Notes under the pieces: model-generated
Told to the model about the DNA's origin: nothing
Seen by the model: only the letters and a program-made list of their open reading frames with translations
Databases searched by the model: none
Program-made: the position numbers and the translations under genes
Assembly (NCBI GenBank): GCA_024278055.1
Contig: JAJRTY010000054.1
Span: forward strand, 1 to 33,988
DNA length: 33,988 bases
Source of the DNA: Alphaproteobacteria bacterium
GTDB taxonomy: Bacteria; Pseudomonadota; Alphaproteobacteria; Rhizobiales; JAJFHR01
Reading direction: 5' to 3'
Shown: in pieces, positions 19,623-27,871 of the stretch
Numbering within the stretch: the first letter of the stretch is position 1
Layout: every line of letters begins with the position of its first letter

Positions 19623-20804
19623 TCAGCCTGCCTGTTCAGTTAGAAAATTCATGGCACTTTTCACACCATTTGGATTGTGCGGGACATGGGCCAGAGACAG
19701 GCCCATTTCGACACCGGCGAGGGTGCCGAGCAGGGTCAGGTCATTAATGTCACCAAGATGACCTATCCTGAAAATTCTGTCGGCCACTTTGCCAAGGCCT
19801 GAGCCCAAAGACATGTCAAAATGCTCGAGGACAACCCGACGATAATTGTCGGCACTATGACCTTCGGGCATCATAACCGCTGTGAGGCTGTGGCTGTACT
19901 CATCAGGATTGCTGCATAGAATTTCCAGACCCCAGGTATTTATCGCCCGCCGGGTGGCTTCACTGTGACGCTTATGGCGGGCAAAAACACTGTCGAGGCC
20001 TTCTTCTGCCAGCATGTCTATGGCTTCAGACAGTCCGTAGAGCAGGTTTGTGGCCGGTGTATATGGAAAATAACCATTGGCGTTGGGGCCATCCATCTCG
20101 CTCCATGACCAGTAGGATTTATATGATATCGATGTTTTGGCGGCTTCCAGAGCCTTGTTGCTGACAGCGTTAAAGCTTAAGCCCGGTGGCAACATCAGGC
20201 CTTTTTGTGATCCCGCAACCGTCACATCAACGCCCCAGGCATCGTGGGTGTAATCTATCGAGGCCAGCGATGAAATGGTATCTACCATCAGCAATGCCGG
20301 GTGGTCGGCTGCATCAATTGCCGCTCTGACATTGGCAATGTTGGTAACCGCACCAGTTGAGGTTTCATTATGCACGACACAGACGGCTTTAATTTCATGG
20401 CCCTTGTCGCGGCGCAGGCGCTCCTCAAGCCGGGCGGCATCTGCACCGCCGCGCCAGTCGCCCTCAATAAATACCGGTTCAAGGCCAACCTTTAGAGCCA
20501 GGTTGCGCCACAGCGTGGCAAAGTGGCCGGTTTCAGCCATCAATACATGGTCACCTGGCGACAATGTGTTTATCAGGGCCGCTTCCCAGGCACCGGTGCC
20601 TGAGGCGGGGAAAATATAGACCGGACCGGCACACTTAAAGATTGGCTTGAGGCCTTCGAGCACTTTGCGGCCCAAGGCTGCGAAATCCGGCCCGCGATGA
20701 TCTATTATCGGTTGCGCCATGGCGCGTAAAATGCGGTCGGGGACATTGGTGGGGCCGGGGATTTGAAGAAAATGCCTGCCGGGGGTGCGGGTGGTGTTTT
20801 TCAT
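19623..20804 (-). CDS. Class V aminotransferase, serine/alanine-glyoxylate type
   Basis: PLP-dependent aminotransferase (fold type I) of the serine-glyoxylate / alanine-glyoxylate family, about 393 residues from this ATG. Landmarks: FLQIPGPTNVPDRILRAM at the start, ASGTGAWEAALINTL phosphate-site loop, Asp175 in LLMVDTISSLAS and the Schiff-base lysine Lys201 in VAGSQKGLMLPPG. The C-terminal GSGLGKVADRIFRIGHLGD arginine region binds the carboxylate. It most resembles SgaA of serine-cycle bacteria, but the neighbours (crotonase, CoA-transferase) do not form a serine cycle, so the amino donor may differ. A TTG at 20813 is in frame; the ATG at 20804 is more likely. It is first in the leftward operon, divergent from the dehydrogenase. 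Confidence 0.9.
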   Translation of the reverse strand: MKNTTRTPGRHFLQIPGPTNVPDRILRAMAQPIIDHRGPDFAALGRKVLEGLKPIFKCAGPVYIFPASGTGAWEAALINTLSPGDHVLMAETGHFATLWRNLALKVGLEPVFIEGDWRGGADAARLEERLRRDKGHEIKAVCVVHNETSTGAVTNIANVRAAIDAADHPALLMVDTISSLASIDYTHDAWGVDVTVAGSQKGLMLPPGLSFNAVSNKALEAAKTSISYKSYWSWSEMDGPNANGYFPYTPATNLLYGLSEAIDMLAEEGLDSVFARHKRHSEATRRAINTWGLEILCSNPDEYSHSLTAVMMPEGHSADNYRRVVLEHFDMSLGSGLGKVADRIFRIGHLGDINDLTLLGTLAGVEMGLSLAHVPHNPNGVKSAMNFLTEQAG

Positions 20805-20835
20805 TTGGCTCAACTCTTGGGTTGTAATTGATCGC

Positions 20836-20879
20836 TTGCGAAAAGATGTTTGTGTTTGTATTATGAATTATGAATACAA
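20836..20879 (+). promoter_or_regulatory. Predicted leaderless promoter with overlapping operator
   Basis: TTGCGA (20836-20841) and TATTAT (20859-20864) are separated by 17 bases, a sigma-70-like promoter. The expected transcription start falls at about 20870-20871, right at the ATG (20870) of the FAD/4Fe-4S dehydrogenase, which has no Shine-Dalgarno sequence. An inverted repeat TTGTATT (20856-20862) / AATACAA (20873-20879) with AATT at its centre covers the -10 box and start codon. A GntR/FadR-type regulator is encoded downstream, so this is its likely operator. Predicted from sequence only. Confidence 0.5.
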
Positions 20880-23785
20880 TCTCAAAGTCAAGTGCTGATT
20901 CATCTCCGCTGGCGGTAAAATTGCAAAAAGCTGTGCGCGGAGAGGTTTTGTTTGATCGGTTTTCGCGCGGGCTTTATGCGACGGATGCCTCAATCTATCA
21001 AATTGAGCCGGTGGGCGTGGTGGTGCCGAAAACCTGGGAGGATGTGGAGGCAACACTGGTAATCGCCCGGGAGGAGGGAGTTTCCATACTTCCGCGCGGA
21101 GGCGGCACGTCACAATGCGGGCAGACCGTGGGCGCTTCGCTGGTGCTGGATATGTCCAAGTATCTCAATCGGCTTATATCTTTCGATGAAGAACAGAAGT
21201 CCTGCGAGGCGGAGCCGGGTATTGTGCTCGATCATCTCAACGCCAGATTAAAATCCAAAGGCCTGTGGTTTCCCGTCGATGTTTCAACCGCCAGTCGGGC
21301 GACCATAGGCGGTATGGCCGGTAATAACTCGTGCGGCACCAGATCCATTCGCTATGGCATTATGCGAGATAATGTCATCTCTCTCGATGCGATTTTGCCT
21401 GGAGGATCGAAGTTTCATTTTGGATCGCTGGCCGCAGGCGATGTTGCATCGAACCTGGTGAGTGAACTCCTTAAGATCGGCAAGCGTGATGCAGGCGAAA
21501 TTGCTGCAAAGTTTCCTTCCCTGACCCGACGGGTCGGCGGTTATAATATTGATGCTCTGGTGCCCGGTGAAGGCGACATCAATCTGGCAGAGCTTTTGGT
21601 CGGTTCAGAAGTAACACTTGGTCTGACAACAAAGTTGAGACTTAAACTGTCGCCACTAGCGCAAAACAAAGTTGTCGGTGTCTGTCATTTTCCCACATTT
21701 TACGGTGCCATGGATGCAGCCCAGCATATCGTCAGGCTAAAGCCGGCAGCGGTTGAGCTGGTCGACCGCACCATCATGGAACTGGCCCGCGATATTCCCA
21801 TCTATCGCAAGACAATTGAAAGCTTCGTGCAAGGCCGCCCCGATGCACTGTTGCTGGTTGAATTTGCGCAGGATGATCACGGTGAAAACCTGCGAAGGTT
21901 GAAACAGCTTGGCGAGCTTATGGCTGATCTGGGCTTTGATGATGCGGTGGTTGAAGTGATCGAGCCTGAGCGGCAAAAAGCATTGTGGGAATTGCGCAAG
22001 GCCGGCCTCAATATTGTCATGTCGATGAAATCACAAGGCAAGCCGGTGTCGTTCATTGAAGATTGCGCGGTGCCGCTGGAGCATCTGGCGGAATATACCA
22101 AACGCCTCACCGCTGTGTTTGCACGCCACAATACAGTTGGCACCTGGTATGCTCATGCGTCCGTCGGGTGTTTGCATGTGCGCCCGGTCCTCAATTTAAA
22201 ACTCGAACATGATGCCAACGCCATGCGGGCGATTGCAGAAGAAGCATTCGACATGGTGAAGGAGTACAAGGGCGCGCATTCCGGTGAACATGGCGATGGG
22301 CTGGTGCGCTCGGAATTTCACGAGAAAATGTATGGAAAAAAGCTAATTCAAACCTTTGAAGAAATTAAGCAACTGTTTGATCCAGCGAATAATTTTAACC
22401 CGGGAAAAATTATCAATCCACCCACAATGAACGATCGCTCCCTGTTTCGCTACGATGCGGATTATCAGGTCGGTGAGTTTAAGGCTGCCTTTGACTGGTC
22501 GGATTATTATGGGGCTGGCGGTGGTTTTCAGGGTGCGGTTGAGATGTGCAATAACAATGGCGCCTGCCGCAAATTTGATGCCGGTGTCATGTGCCCGTCG
22601 TATCGCGTTACCCGCAATGAACGTGACAGCACCCGGGGCCGCGCCAATTCTCTCAGGCTGGCAATCTCGGGTCAGTTGGGGCCGGATGCTATCAGCAGCG
22701 ATGAGATGATGAAAACCATGAAGCTGTGTGTGTCATGCAAGGGATGCCGGCGTGAATGTCCCACCGGTGTCGATATGGCGAAGATGAAAATTGAGGTATT
22801 GAACCAGCGCCAGCAAAAACATGGCCTGTCACTGCATGACCGTCTGGTGGCTTACCTGCCGCATTATGCCCCTTATGCCGCCAAAGTATCGGGCCTGTTA
22901 AATCTGCGCGACCGACTGCCCGGTATGGCCAAACTGAGCGAATGGACAACAGGATTTAGCGCCCGACGGGAATTGCCGAAATGGCGGCGGGATATATTTT
23001 CACCTGCTGGGGCAGAAGGGGCTGAAAACGGCCGGGAAGTCGTGCTGTTTGCCGATACGTTCAGTCGATATTTCGAACCTGAAAATCTGGGGGCTGCGCG
23101 TGATGTTCTGGTTGCGGCGGGATATCGCGTTCATCACCTCAATGGGGCAAATGGAAAACGTCCTTTGTGCTGTGGCCGTACGTTCCTGTCAGCGGGACTG
23201 GTGGATCAGGCAAAAGCTGAAATGGCGCGGCTTGTTGCGGCGCTAAAACCTTATATTCAACGCAATATACCTATCGTCGGCCTTGAGCCTTCCTGTGTGC
23301 TGTCGTTCCGCGATGAGCTTCAAAGCCTGCTGCCGAGGGAAGGCAGTAAAGCTGTGGGCGAGGTGGCATATCTGTTCGAGGAATTCATTGCAGGCGAAAT
23401 TGAAGCCGGAAGGTTTGATTTAAACCTGAAAAATTCCTCGGCTTCAAAAGCACTGCTGCACGGTCATTGCCATCAAAAATCCTTCGACGTGATGAGTTCG
23501 GTAGAAAAGGTGCTTGCACTTGTTCCGGGGCTGGAAGTCGAAGTTGTCAACTCAGGTTGTTGCGGTATGGCCGGTGCTTTTGGATATGATGCGGCAACCT
23601 ATGAGACATCCATGGCGATGGCGGAACTGGATTTGTTGCCTGCTGTGCGCCAAGCAGATGACAGCACACTCATTGTCGCCGATGGCGCCTCATGCCGCAC
23701 TCACATCAGCCATGGGGCGCAACGGCAGGCGCAACATGTGGCCGTGGTATTAAAACAGCATCTGAAGGAGACAGGTTTTGACTGA
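20870..23785 (+). CDS. FAD-linked 2-hydroxyacid dehydrogenase fused to 4Fe-4S/CCG domains (YdiJ-like)
   Basis: A 971-residue single-chain version of GlcD+GlcF, with the same layout as E. coli YdiJ, a D-2-hydroxyglutarate dehydrogenase. Residues about 45-260 are the FAD-binding PCMH domain (PRGGGTSQCGQT; GGMAGNNSCGTRSIRYG). Residues about 270-515 are the FAD-oxidase C-terminal domain with HASVGCLHVRPV and HSGEHGDGLVRSEF, the His-bearing catalytic region. Residues about 560-635 hold two cysteine groups (CNNNGACRKFDAGVMCPSY; CVSCKGCRRECPTG). Residues about 767-905 hold CCG repeats (LCCGRTF; GHCHQKSF; SGCCGMAGAFGYD). It probably oxidises a D-2-hydroxyacid and passes electrons to the respiratory chain; the substrate is unproven. 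It overlaps the GntR gene by 8 bases. Confidence 0.92.
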   Translation: MNTISKSSADSSPLAVKLQKAVRGEVLFDRFSRGLYATDASIYQIEPVGVVVPKTWEDVEATLVIAREEGVSILPRGGGTSQCGQTVGASLVLDMSKYLNRLISFDEEQKSCEAEPGIVLDHLNARLKSKGLWFPVDVSTASRATIGGMAGNNSCGTRSIRYGIMRDNVISLDAILPGGSKFHFGSLAAGDVASNLVSELLKIGKRDAGEIAAKFPSLTRRVGGYNIDALVPGEGDINLAELLVGSEVTLGLTTKLRLKLSPLAQNKVVGVCHFPTFYGAMDAAQHIVRLKPAAVELVDRTIMELARDIPIYRKTIESFVQGRPDALLLVEFAQDDHGENLRRLKQLGELMADLGFDDAVVEVIEPERQKALWELRKAGLNIVMSMKSQGKPVSFIEDCAVPLEHLAEYTKRLTAVFARHNTVGTWYAHASVGCLHVRPVLNLKLEHDANAMRAIAEEAFDMVKEYKGAHSGEHGDGLVRSEFHEKMYGKKLIQTFEEIKQLFDPANNFNPGKIINPPTMNDRSLFRYDADYQVGEFKAAFDWSDYYGAGGGFQGAVEMCNNNGACRKFDAGVMCPSYRVTRNERDSTRGRANSLRLAISGQLGPDAISSDEMMKTMKLCVSCKGCRRECPTGVDMAKMKIEVLNQRQQKHGLSLHDRLVAYLPHYAPYAAKVSGLLNLRDRLPGMAKLSEWTTGFSARRELPKWRRDIFSPAGAEGAENGREVVLFADTFSRYFEPENLGAARDVLVAAGYRVHHLNGANGKRPLCCGRTFLSAGLVDQAKAEMARLVAALKPYIQRNIPIVGLEPSCVLSFRDELQSLLPREGSKAVGEVAYLFEEFIAGEIEAGRFDLNLKNSSASKALLHGHCHQKSFDVMSSVEKVLALVPGLEVEVVNSGCCGMAGAFGYDAATYETSMAMAELDLLPAVRQADDSTLIVADGASCRTHISHGAQRQAQHVAVVLKQHLKETGFD

Positions 23786-24473
23786 AGTGATGGAACCCGC
23801 CATGATTGTGCGCCGCTCGTTGCATGATGAACTGATAGACCGCCTGCGTGAATTGATAGTGATCGGCGACCTTGAGCCAGGCAGCAAAGTGCCGGAGCAA
23901 AACCTGGCAGCAAAATTCGGCGTCTCGCGCACTCCATTGCGCGAAGCTTTGAAGGTGCTTGCGTCCGAGGGCCTGATTACCCTTACCCCCAACAAGGGAG
24001 CAACCATATCTGCGTTAACTCTTGAAGACCTTGAAGAAGCCTTCCCGGTTATGGGGGCGCTGGAAGCGCTTTCCGGGGAATTGGCGTGCGCGCGCATTTC
24101 TGATGCGGGCATAGATGCAATTCGTCGGCTGCACGTTCAGATGATTATTCACTATCACAGCAATGAAATGCCGGAGTATTTCCGCTGTAATCAGGAAATT
24201 CACAATCAAATTCTTGCCGCCGCCGATAATGCAACGCTGACCAGCATGTACAAGAGCCTGTCGGGCCGGGTGCGGCGCGCACGCTATGTCGCCAACATAT
24301 CCAAAAAGCGCTGGCAACAGGCAGTGGGTGAACACGAAGAAATCATTGATGCTTTAAGTGCGCGCAACGGAACGGCCCTGGGGGAAGTTCTCAAGCGCCA
24401 TCTGGTCAATAAATTCGAAACTGTCAAAGAGACCATAGGCACGGCAGGTGCGGGCAGTTCTCAAGACGCATAA
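23778..24473 (+). CDS. GntR family transcriptional regulator, FadR/FCD subfamily
   Basis: 231 residues. The N-terminal winged helix covers about residues 12-78 (LHDELIDRLRELIVIGDLEP; FGVSRTPLREALKVLASEGL is the recognition region). The C-terminal FCD ligand-binding domain is helical (about 88-220), with the metal/ligand residues expected in FRCNQEIHNQIL and VGEHEEIIDAL (Asp/His pattern; His conserved in both). The start is a TTG: AAGGAG lies 7 bases before it, whereas the in-frame ATG 12 bases later would be too far. It overlaps the dehydrogenase 3' end by 8 bases. Likely the local controller of both arms of the divergent cluster, sensing a hydroxy or oxo acid (inference). Confidence 0.92.
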   Translation: MTEVMEPAMIVRRSLHDELIDRLRELIVIGDLEPGSKVPEQNLAAKFGVSRTPLREALKVLASEGLITLTPNKGATISALTLEDLEEAFPVMGALEALSGELACARISDAGIDAIRRLHVQMIIHYHSNEMPEYFRCNQEIHNQILAAADNATLTSMYKSLSGRVRRARYVANISKKRWQQAVGEHEEIIDALSARNGTALGEVLKRHLVNKFETVKETIGTAGAGSSQDA

Positions 24474-24624
24474 CATTTTATCGCGCATTAGTGAGGTGTT
24501 GTGATTTTCCCAATCAGCAAAGAGTGCCCACATTAGACTTGGTATAATTTGATCTGGTCTAATGAAGGAACAAAAGCATGGCTCCGGCGCCAAAACCGGG
24601 TAGATATTTTCAGTCAGGCATCTT

Positions 24625-25287
24625 TTGGGATATGCGGTTTTTGCCGTAATCACCGCAGGATTGACATTTGCAGTGACAGCGCGAAGCGGTGAGAATACGC
24701 GGCTTGAAAAAGAACAACCCAAACCTATTGCCTCCAGTGAACCAAATCAGGATGGCAGTGCGCCACGGCGCCATTTCAGGTTGCGTAACCCGGCTGAACT
24801 GAGCAATCGGGAAGCCGATACCATTTACAAAAATATTCAGGGAAAAATGGCGCGGAACTATGCCTCATCAGGTGTTGAGGCGGCGCGTGAGTATCAGAAG
24901 TGGCAATTGTACAACACTGCCCCGTTGCGAAGTGCCACCCACGGGCGACGGTTTGTCAATCACTATGCCAACCCGATTGCCAAAGCCTATGGAAAATTTG
25001 AAGCCGCCGGGATTTTACCGGTAGGATCGATTGTTGCCAAAGACAGTTTTGCTGTCACAGATGACAAAAAAACTCTCACCGGCCCCTTGTTTTTGATGGA
25101 AAAAATGCCTAAAGGTTTCAACTATGTCAGCGGTGACTGGCGCTATACCATGATTATGCCTGATGGCAGCTTGTTCGGTACTACCAACGGGGTGGGATCA
25201 AATAAAGTGAAGTTTTGTATTTCCTGTCACCTGGCGGTGGAGAAACGGGATCATTTATACTTTCCGCCCCCACCGTTTCGAAAATAA
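24625..25287 (+). CDS. Cytochrome P460 family protein, possibly frameshifted at its start
   Basis: Heme protein of the cytochrome P460 fold, likely periplasmic. The covalent heme motif is CISCH, in VKFCISCHLAVEKRDH near the C-terminus. Other landmarks are LRSATHGRRFVNHYANPIAK, VGSIVAKDSF and GPLFLMEKMPKGF followed by DWRYTMIMPDG. P460 proteins with a lysine crosslink oxidise hydroxylamine or detoxify NO-type species, but many alphaproteobacterial relatives are uncharacterised. The frame can start at TTG 24625 with a hydrophobic segment lacking N-terminal positive charge and lacking a ribosome site. A better start, ATG 24578 with AAGGA upstream, is one base out of frame and stops at 24648. A lost base near 24600 would join them. 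Confidence 0.75.
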   Translation: MGYAVFAVITAGLTFAVTARSGENTRLEKEQPKPIASSEPNQDGSAPRRHFRLRNPAELSNREADTIYKNIQGKMARNYASSGVEAAREYQKWQLYNTAPLRSATHGRRFVNHYANPIAKAYGKFEAAGILPVGSIVAKDSFAVTDDKKTLTGPLFLMEKMPKGFNYVSGDWRYTMIMPDGSLFGTTNGVGSNKVKFCISCHLAVEKRDHLYFPPPPFRK

Positions 25288-25368
25288 TGCGGCTTAAACG
25301 TTTGTTTCTCAGATCAATATAAAATGCTAGTGAACAGGCAGATTAAATATTGAGTGTGAAAATAGACG

Positions 25369-26142
25369 ATGAACGAAGTTCAACCGACGATAATTCTGGT
25401 GGAAGCCCAACTGGGGCAGAATATCGGAACAGCTGCCCGTGCCATGGCCAATTTTGGTCTGGACGAAATGCGGCTGGTTACCCCGCGTGATGGCTGGCCC
25501 AGCGAATGGGCCACCAAAGCTGCTGCCGGTGCCACCCACGTGGTCGATAATGCGCAAGTGTTTAATTCAACCACTGAAGCTATACGCGATCTTCATCATG
25601 TCTACGCCACCACTGCACGCGGCCGTGATCTGGCGAAGGCTGTTTTGACGCCGGAAGATGCAGCTAAAGACATGCGTGAGCGTACAGCTCTTGGGCAACG
25701 CGTGGGCATATTATACGGGCGGGAAAAAAGCGGCCTGACAAATGACGATATTACGCTTGCCGACGCCATAATCATGGCACCGGTTGATCCTGAATTTGCT
25801 TCCCTCAATCTTGCTCAGGCAGTTCTGCTAAATTCTTATGAATGGTTCAAGCTGGGCAACTGGAGCCTTGGCGATGGCTCACGCGAAGACGGGCCGGTTA
25901 AAGGGGCGGGGCTGCGGCTGGCCGGATCATGGCCGGCAACGAAGGAGGAACTGGTAGGGTTTTTTGAGCATCTGGAAAAAGAACTTGATGAAGCCGGATT
26001 TCTCAGGCCGCCGGAGCGACGCCCGTCGATGGTGCGTAATTTGCGCAATCTGTTTCAGCGGGCAGGCCTGAGCGAACAGGAAATTCGAACCCTCAGGGGG
26101 GTGGTGGCGTCACTGGTGCGCCAGCACAAGCGCTCAAAATGA
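25369..26142 (+). CDS. trmJ: tRNA (cytidine/uridine-2'-O-)-methyltransferase TrmJ
   Basis: SpoU (SPOUT) family methyltransferase that 2'-O-methylates position 32 of the tRNA anticodon loop with SAM. 257 residues. The three SPOUT motifs are clear: motif 1 NIGTAARAMANFG (about 19-31), motif 2 VGILYGREKSGLTNDD (about 112-127) and motif 3 FASLNLAQAVLLNSYEW, the trefoil-knot SAM site. The C-terminal helical extension (FFEHLEKELDEAGFL; RNLFQRAGLSEQEIRTLRG) is typical of TrmJ and separates it from TrmL. It is coupled to murI by a 4-base ATGA overlap. Confidence 0.92.
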   Translation: MNEVQPTIILVEAQLGQNIGTAARAMANFGLDEMRLVTPRDGWPSEWATKAAAGATHVVDNAQVFNSTTEAIRDLHHVYATTARGRDLAKAVLTPEDAAKDMRERTALGQRVGILYGREKSGLTNDDITLADAIIMAPVDPEFASLNLAQAVLLNSYEWFKLGNWSLGDGSREDGPVKGAGLRLAGSWPATKEELVGFFEHLEKELDEAGFLRPPERRPSMVRNLRNLFQRAGLSEQEIRTLRGVVASLVRQHKRSK

Positions 26143-26957
26143 CCAAACCGGTGAAATCATACAATGTGTGCGTGTTTGATTCGGGCCTCGGTGGTTTAAG
26201 CGTTGCGCGCGAGTTGCGCCAGCAGGCGCCGGATATTTCCATCACTTACTGTGCCGACAATGCCGGGTTTCCCTACGGCAACCTTTCAGCTGACGAATTA
26301 ACAGAACGAACCGCCAAAGTTGTAGGCGGGCTGATTGCGCGTGAACATATAGATGCAGTGGTCATTGCCTGTAATACCGCCAGCACTGTGGTGATGGAGG
26401 TTTTGAGGTCGCGATTTTCCATACCTTTCGTCGGCGTGGTGCCGGCGGTTAAACCCGCCGCTGAAATGACCCGGACCGGTATCCTTTCGATTTTGGCCAC
26501 ACCTGGTACTATTGAGCGTGATTATACCCAAAACCTGATTGAGCAATTTGCCAGCAATTGTCATGTTACCCCGGTGGCGTGTCGCAATCTTGCTCATCTT
26601 TGCGAGGTTCATCTGTCGGGCCATCGGGTGGAGCAGGCCGATATTATCCTCGAAATTGCACCGGCGTTTGTTGAGCATGATGGCCGTCGCACTGATACGG
26701 TTGTTCTTGGATGCACCCATTATCCGCTGGTGATAGAAATGCTTGAATATGCCTCGCCGTGGCCGGTGTGGTTTATCAATCCATCGGCCGCCGTGGTGCG
26801 CAGGTTACTGGATGTTCTGAATTATGAAGGCCCGGTGAAAGAGGCAATAAACTCAACCAACAAAGCGTGTTTGACAGACAGCAAGGGGCTGGACCCCGCA
26901 CTCAGTGCGGTGTTTTTACGCGAAGGATTTCAGAATTTAACGATTTTGTCGCTTTAA
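26139..26957 (+). CDS. murI: Glutamate racemase
   Basis: Interconverts L- and D-glutamate for peptidoglycan precursors; cofactor-independent and cytoplasmic. 272 residues. The motifs are FDSGLGGLSVARELR (substrate Asp/Ser), DNAGFPYG, and the two catalytic cysteines: Cys78 in IACNTAST and Cys192 in VLGCTHYPL. The start ATG overlaps the trmJ stop as ATGA, so the two are cotranslated. A terminator hairpin lies about 70 bases downstream. Confidence 0.96.
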   Translation: MTKPVKSYNVCVFDSGLGGLSVARELRQQAPDISITYCADNAGFPYGNLSADELTERTAKVVGGLIAREHIDAVVIACNTASTVVMEVLRSRFSIPFVGVVPAVKPAAEMTRTGILSILATPGTIERDYTQNLIEQFASNCHVTPVACRNLAHLCEVHLSGHRVEQADIILEIAPAFVEHDGRRTDTVVLGCTHYPLVIEMLEYASPWPVWFINPSAAVVRRLLDVLNYEGPVKEAINSTNKACLTDSKGLDPALSAVFLREGFQNLTILSL

Positions 26958-26980
26958 GCTTTCAAATGCACCGGATTTGA

Positions 26981-27010
26981 TTGACATGAACACATGTTGG
27001 CGCGTATTAG
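26981..27010 (+). promoter_or_regulatory. Candidate promoter upstream of rpsD
   Basis: TTGACA (26981-26986) and TATTAG (27005-27010) are separated by 18 bases, a good sigma-70-type match. The predicted start, about 27017, is only about 9 bases before an intrinsic terminator hairpin, so transcripts from it would have to pass that terminator to reach rpsD. Prediction from consensus only. Confidence 0.45.
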
Positions 27011-27025
27011 ACGTCACATTAGATG

Positions 27026-27051
27026 CGGGCTTTATGTGAGCCCGTTTTTTT
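27026..27051 (+). terminator. Intrinsic terminator after murI / in rpsD leader
   Basis: Stem CGGGCT (27026-27031) pairs with AGCCCG (27039-27044), with a 7-base loop and seven T directly after. It ends the trmJ-murI transcript and may also attenuate the promoter just upstream of it. Confidence 0.8.
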
Positions 27052-27128
27052 GGCTTGTCCGTGGCTTTGTGGTTGGCGAAACCTCAAGCCTGTCGATCTG
27101 GTAACAGATGCAGGAGGACATGCTTTGA
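27052..27128 (+). promoter_or_regulatory. Structured rpsD leader with hairpins and two-codon ORF
   Basis: Between the terminator and rpsD the sequence folds repeatedly. GGCTTG (27052-27057) pairs with CAAGCC (27085-27090) around a GGTT/AACC inner stem (27071-27083). ATCTG-GTAA-CAGAT (27096-27109) is a perfect stem with a GNRA-type loop. Next come a perfect AGGAGG (27112-27117) and ATG-CTT-TGA (27120-27128), a minimal ORF. Ribosomal protein S4 represses its own mRNA through leader structure in other bacteria, so this may be a comparable element. The family is not one I can name. Confidence 0.45.
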
Positions 27129-27167
27129 TATTATTGAAACACTCGAAAACAACTGGAAATCGAACTT

Positions 27168-27785
27168 ATGTCAAACCGCCAATCCGCCAAGTATAAAATT
27201 GACCGCCGTTTAGGCGAAAACATCTGGGGCCGCCCTAAAAGCCCGGTCAACCGCCGTGAATATGGCCCCGGTGAGCACGGCCAGCGCCGCCGCTCCAAAC
27301 TTTCCGATTTTGGTATTCAGCTGCGCGCCAAACAAAAGCTCAAGGGCTATTACGGCAATATCAACGAAAAACAGTTTAAAGCGATCTACAAAGAAGCAAC
27401 CCGGGTTAAGGGCGATACCGGTGAAAACCTGATCGGTCTGCTCGAGCGGCGTTTAGATGCTCTGGTTTATCGTGCCAAGTTTGTTCCAACAGTTTTTTCT
27501 GCCCGCCAGTTTGTCAACCACGGCCATGTTCTGGTCAATGGCAAGCGCGTCAACATCCCCAGCTACCGCCTGAAAGTCGGCGATGTGGTTGAGGTCCGGG
27601 AAAAGTCCCGCGATATGGGTCTGGTGCTCGAAGCCCAGCAAAGCCCGGAGCGCGACCTGCCGGAATATATCGAAGTTGATGAAAAGAAACTGACCGCAAA
27701 ACTGATCAATATTCCAAACCTTGCGGACGTGCCTTATCCGGTGGTGATGGAACCCAATCTGGTCGTCGAATTTTATTCGCGCTAG
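27168..27785 (+). CDS. rpsD: 30S ribosomal protein S4
   Basis: Primary 16S rRNA-binding protein that nucleates 30S assembly. 205 residues, full length. The N-terminal basic region ([35 protein letters not shown]) lacks the cysteine zinc motif, as expected for the C-minus form. The S4 RNA-binding domain is at about 94-155 ([40 protein letters not shown]). The ATG has only a weak GGA about 10 bases upstream, after the structured leader. A strong terminator follows. Confidence 0.98.
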   Translation: MSNRQSAKYKIDRRLGENIWGRPKSPVNRREYGPGEHGQRRRSKLSDFGIQLRAKQKLKGYYGNINEKQFKAIYKEATRVKGDTGENLIGLLERRLDALVYRAKFVPTVFSARQFVNHGHVLVNGKRVNIPSYRLKVGDVVEVREKSRDMGLVLEAQQSPERDLPEYIEVDEKKLTAKLINIPNLADVPYPVVMEPNLVVEFYSR

Positions 27786-27811
27786 ATTTCCAATTCAATC
27801 AAGAATTTTTA

Positions 27812-27844
27812 AAAGCCACTCGGGGTAACCCGGGTGGCTTTTTT
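27812..27844 (+). terminator. rpsD intrinsic terminator
   Basis: AAAGCCACTCGGG (27812-27824) pairs with CCCGGGTGGCTTT (27829-27841) over 13 bp with one G-U wobble and a GTAA loop, ending in a T6 run (27839-27844). Confidence 0.92.
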
Positions 27845-27871
27845 GCGGACCTTTGGTTTGGGTAGGAAATC

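Noticed and set aside
20863-20898. 11-codon ORF (ATG at 20863) overlapping the dehydrogenase start
   Set aside because: No ribosome site, and the predicted transcription start lies after its ATG, so it would not be transcribed.
24543-24548. TATAAT ahead of the cytochrome P460 gene
   Set aside because: Good -10 match and well placed before ATG 24578, but the sequence 17 bases upstream is not a recognisable -35, so it is left as an unproven possibility.
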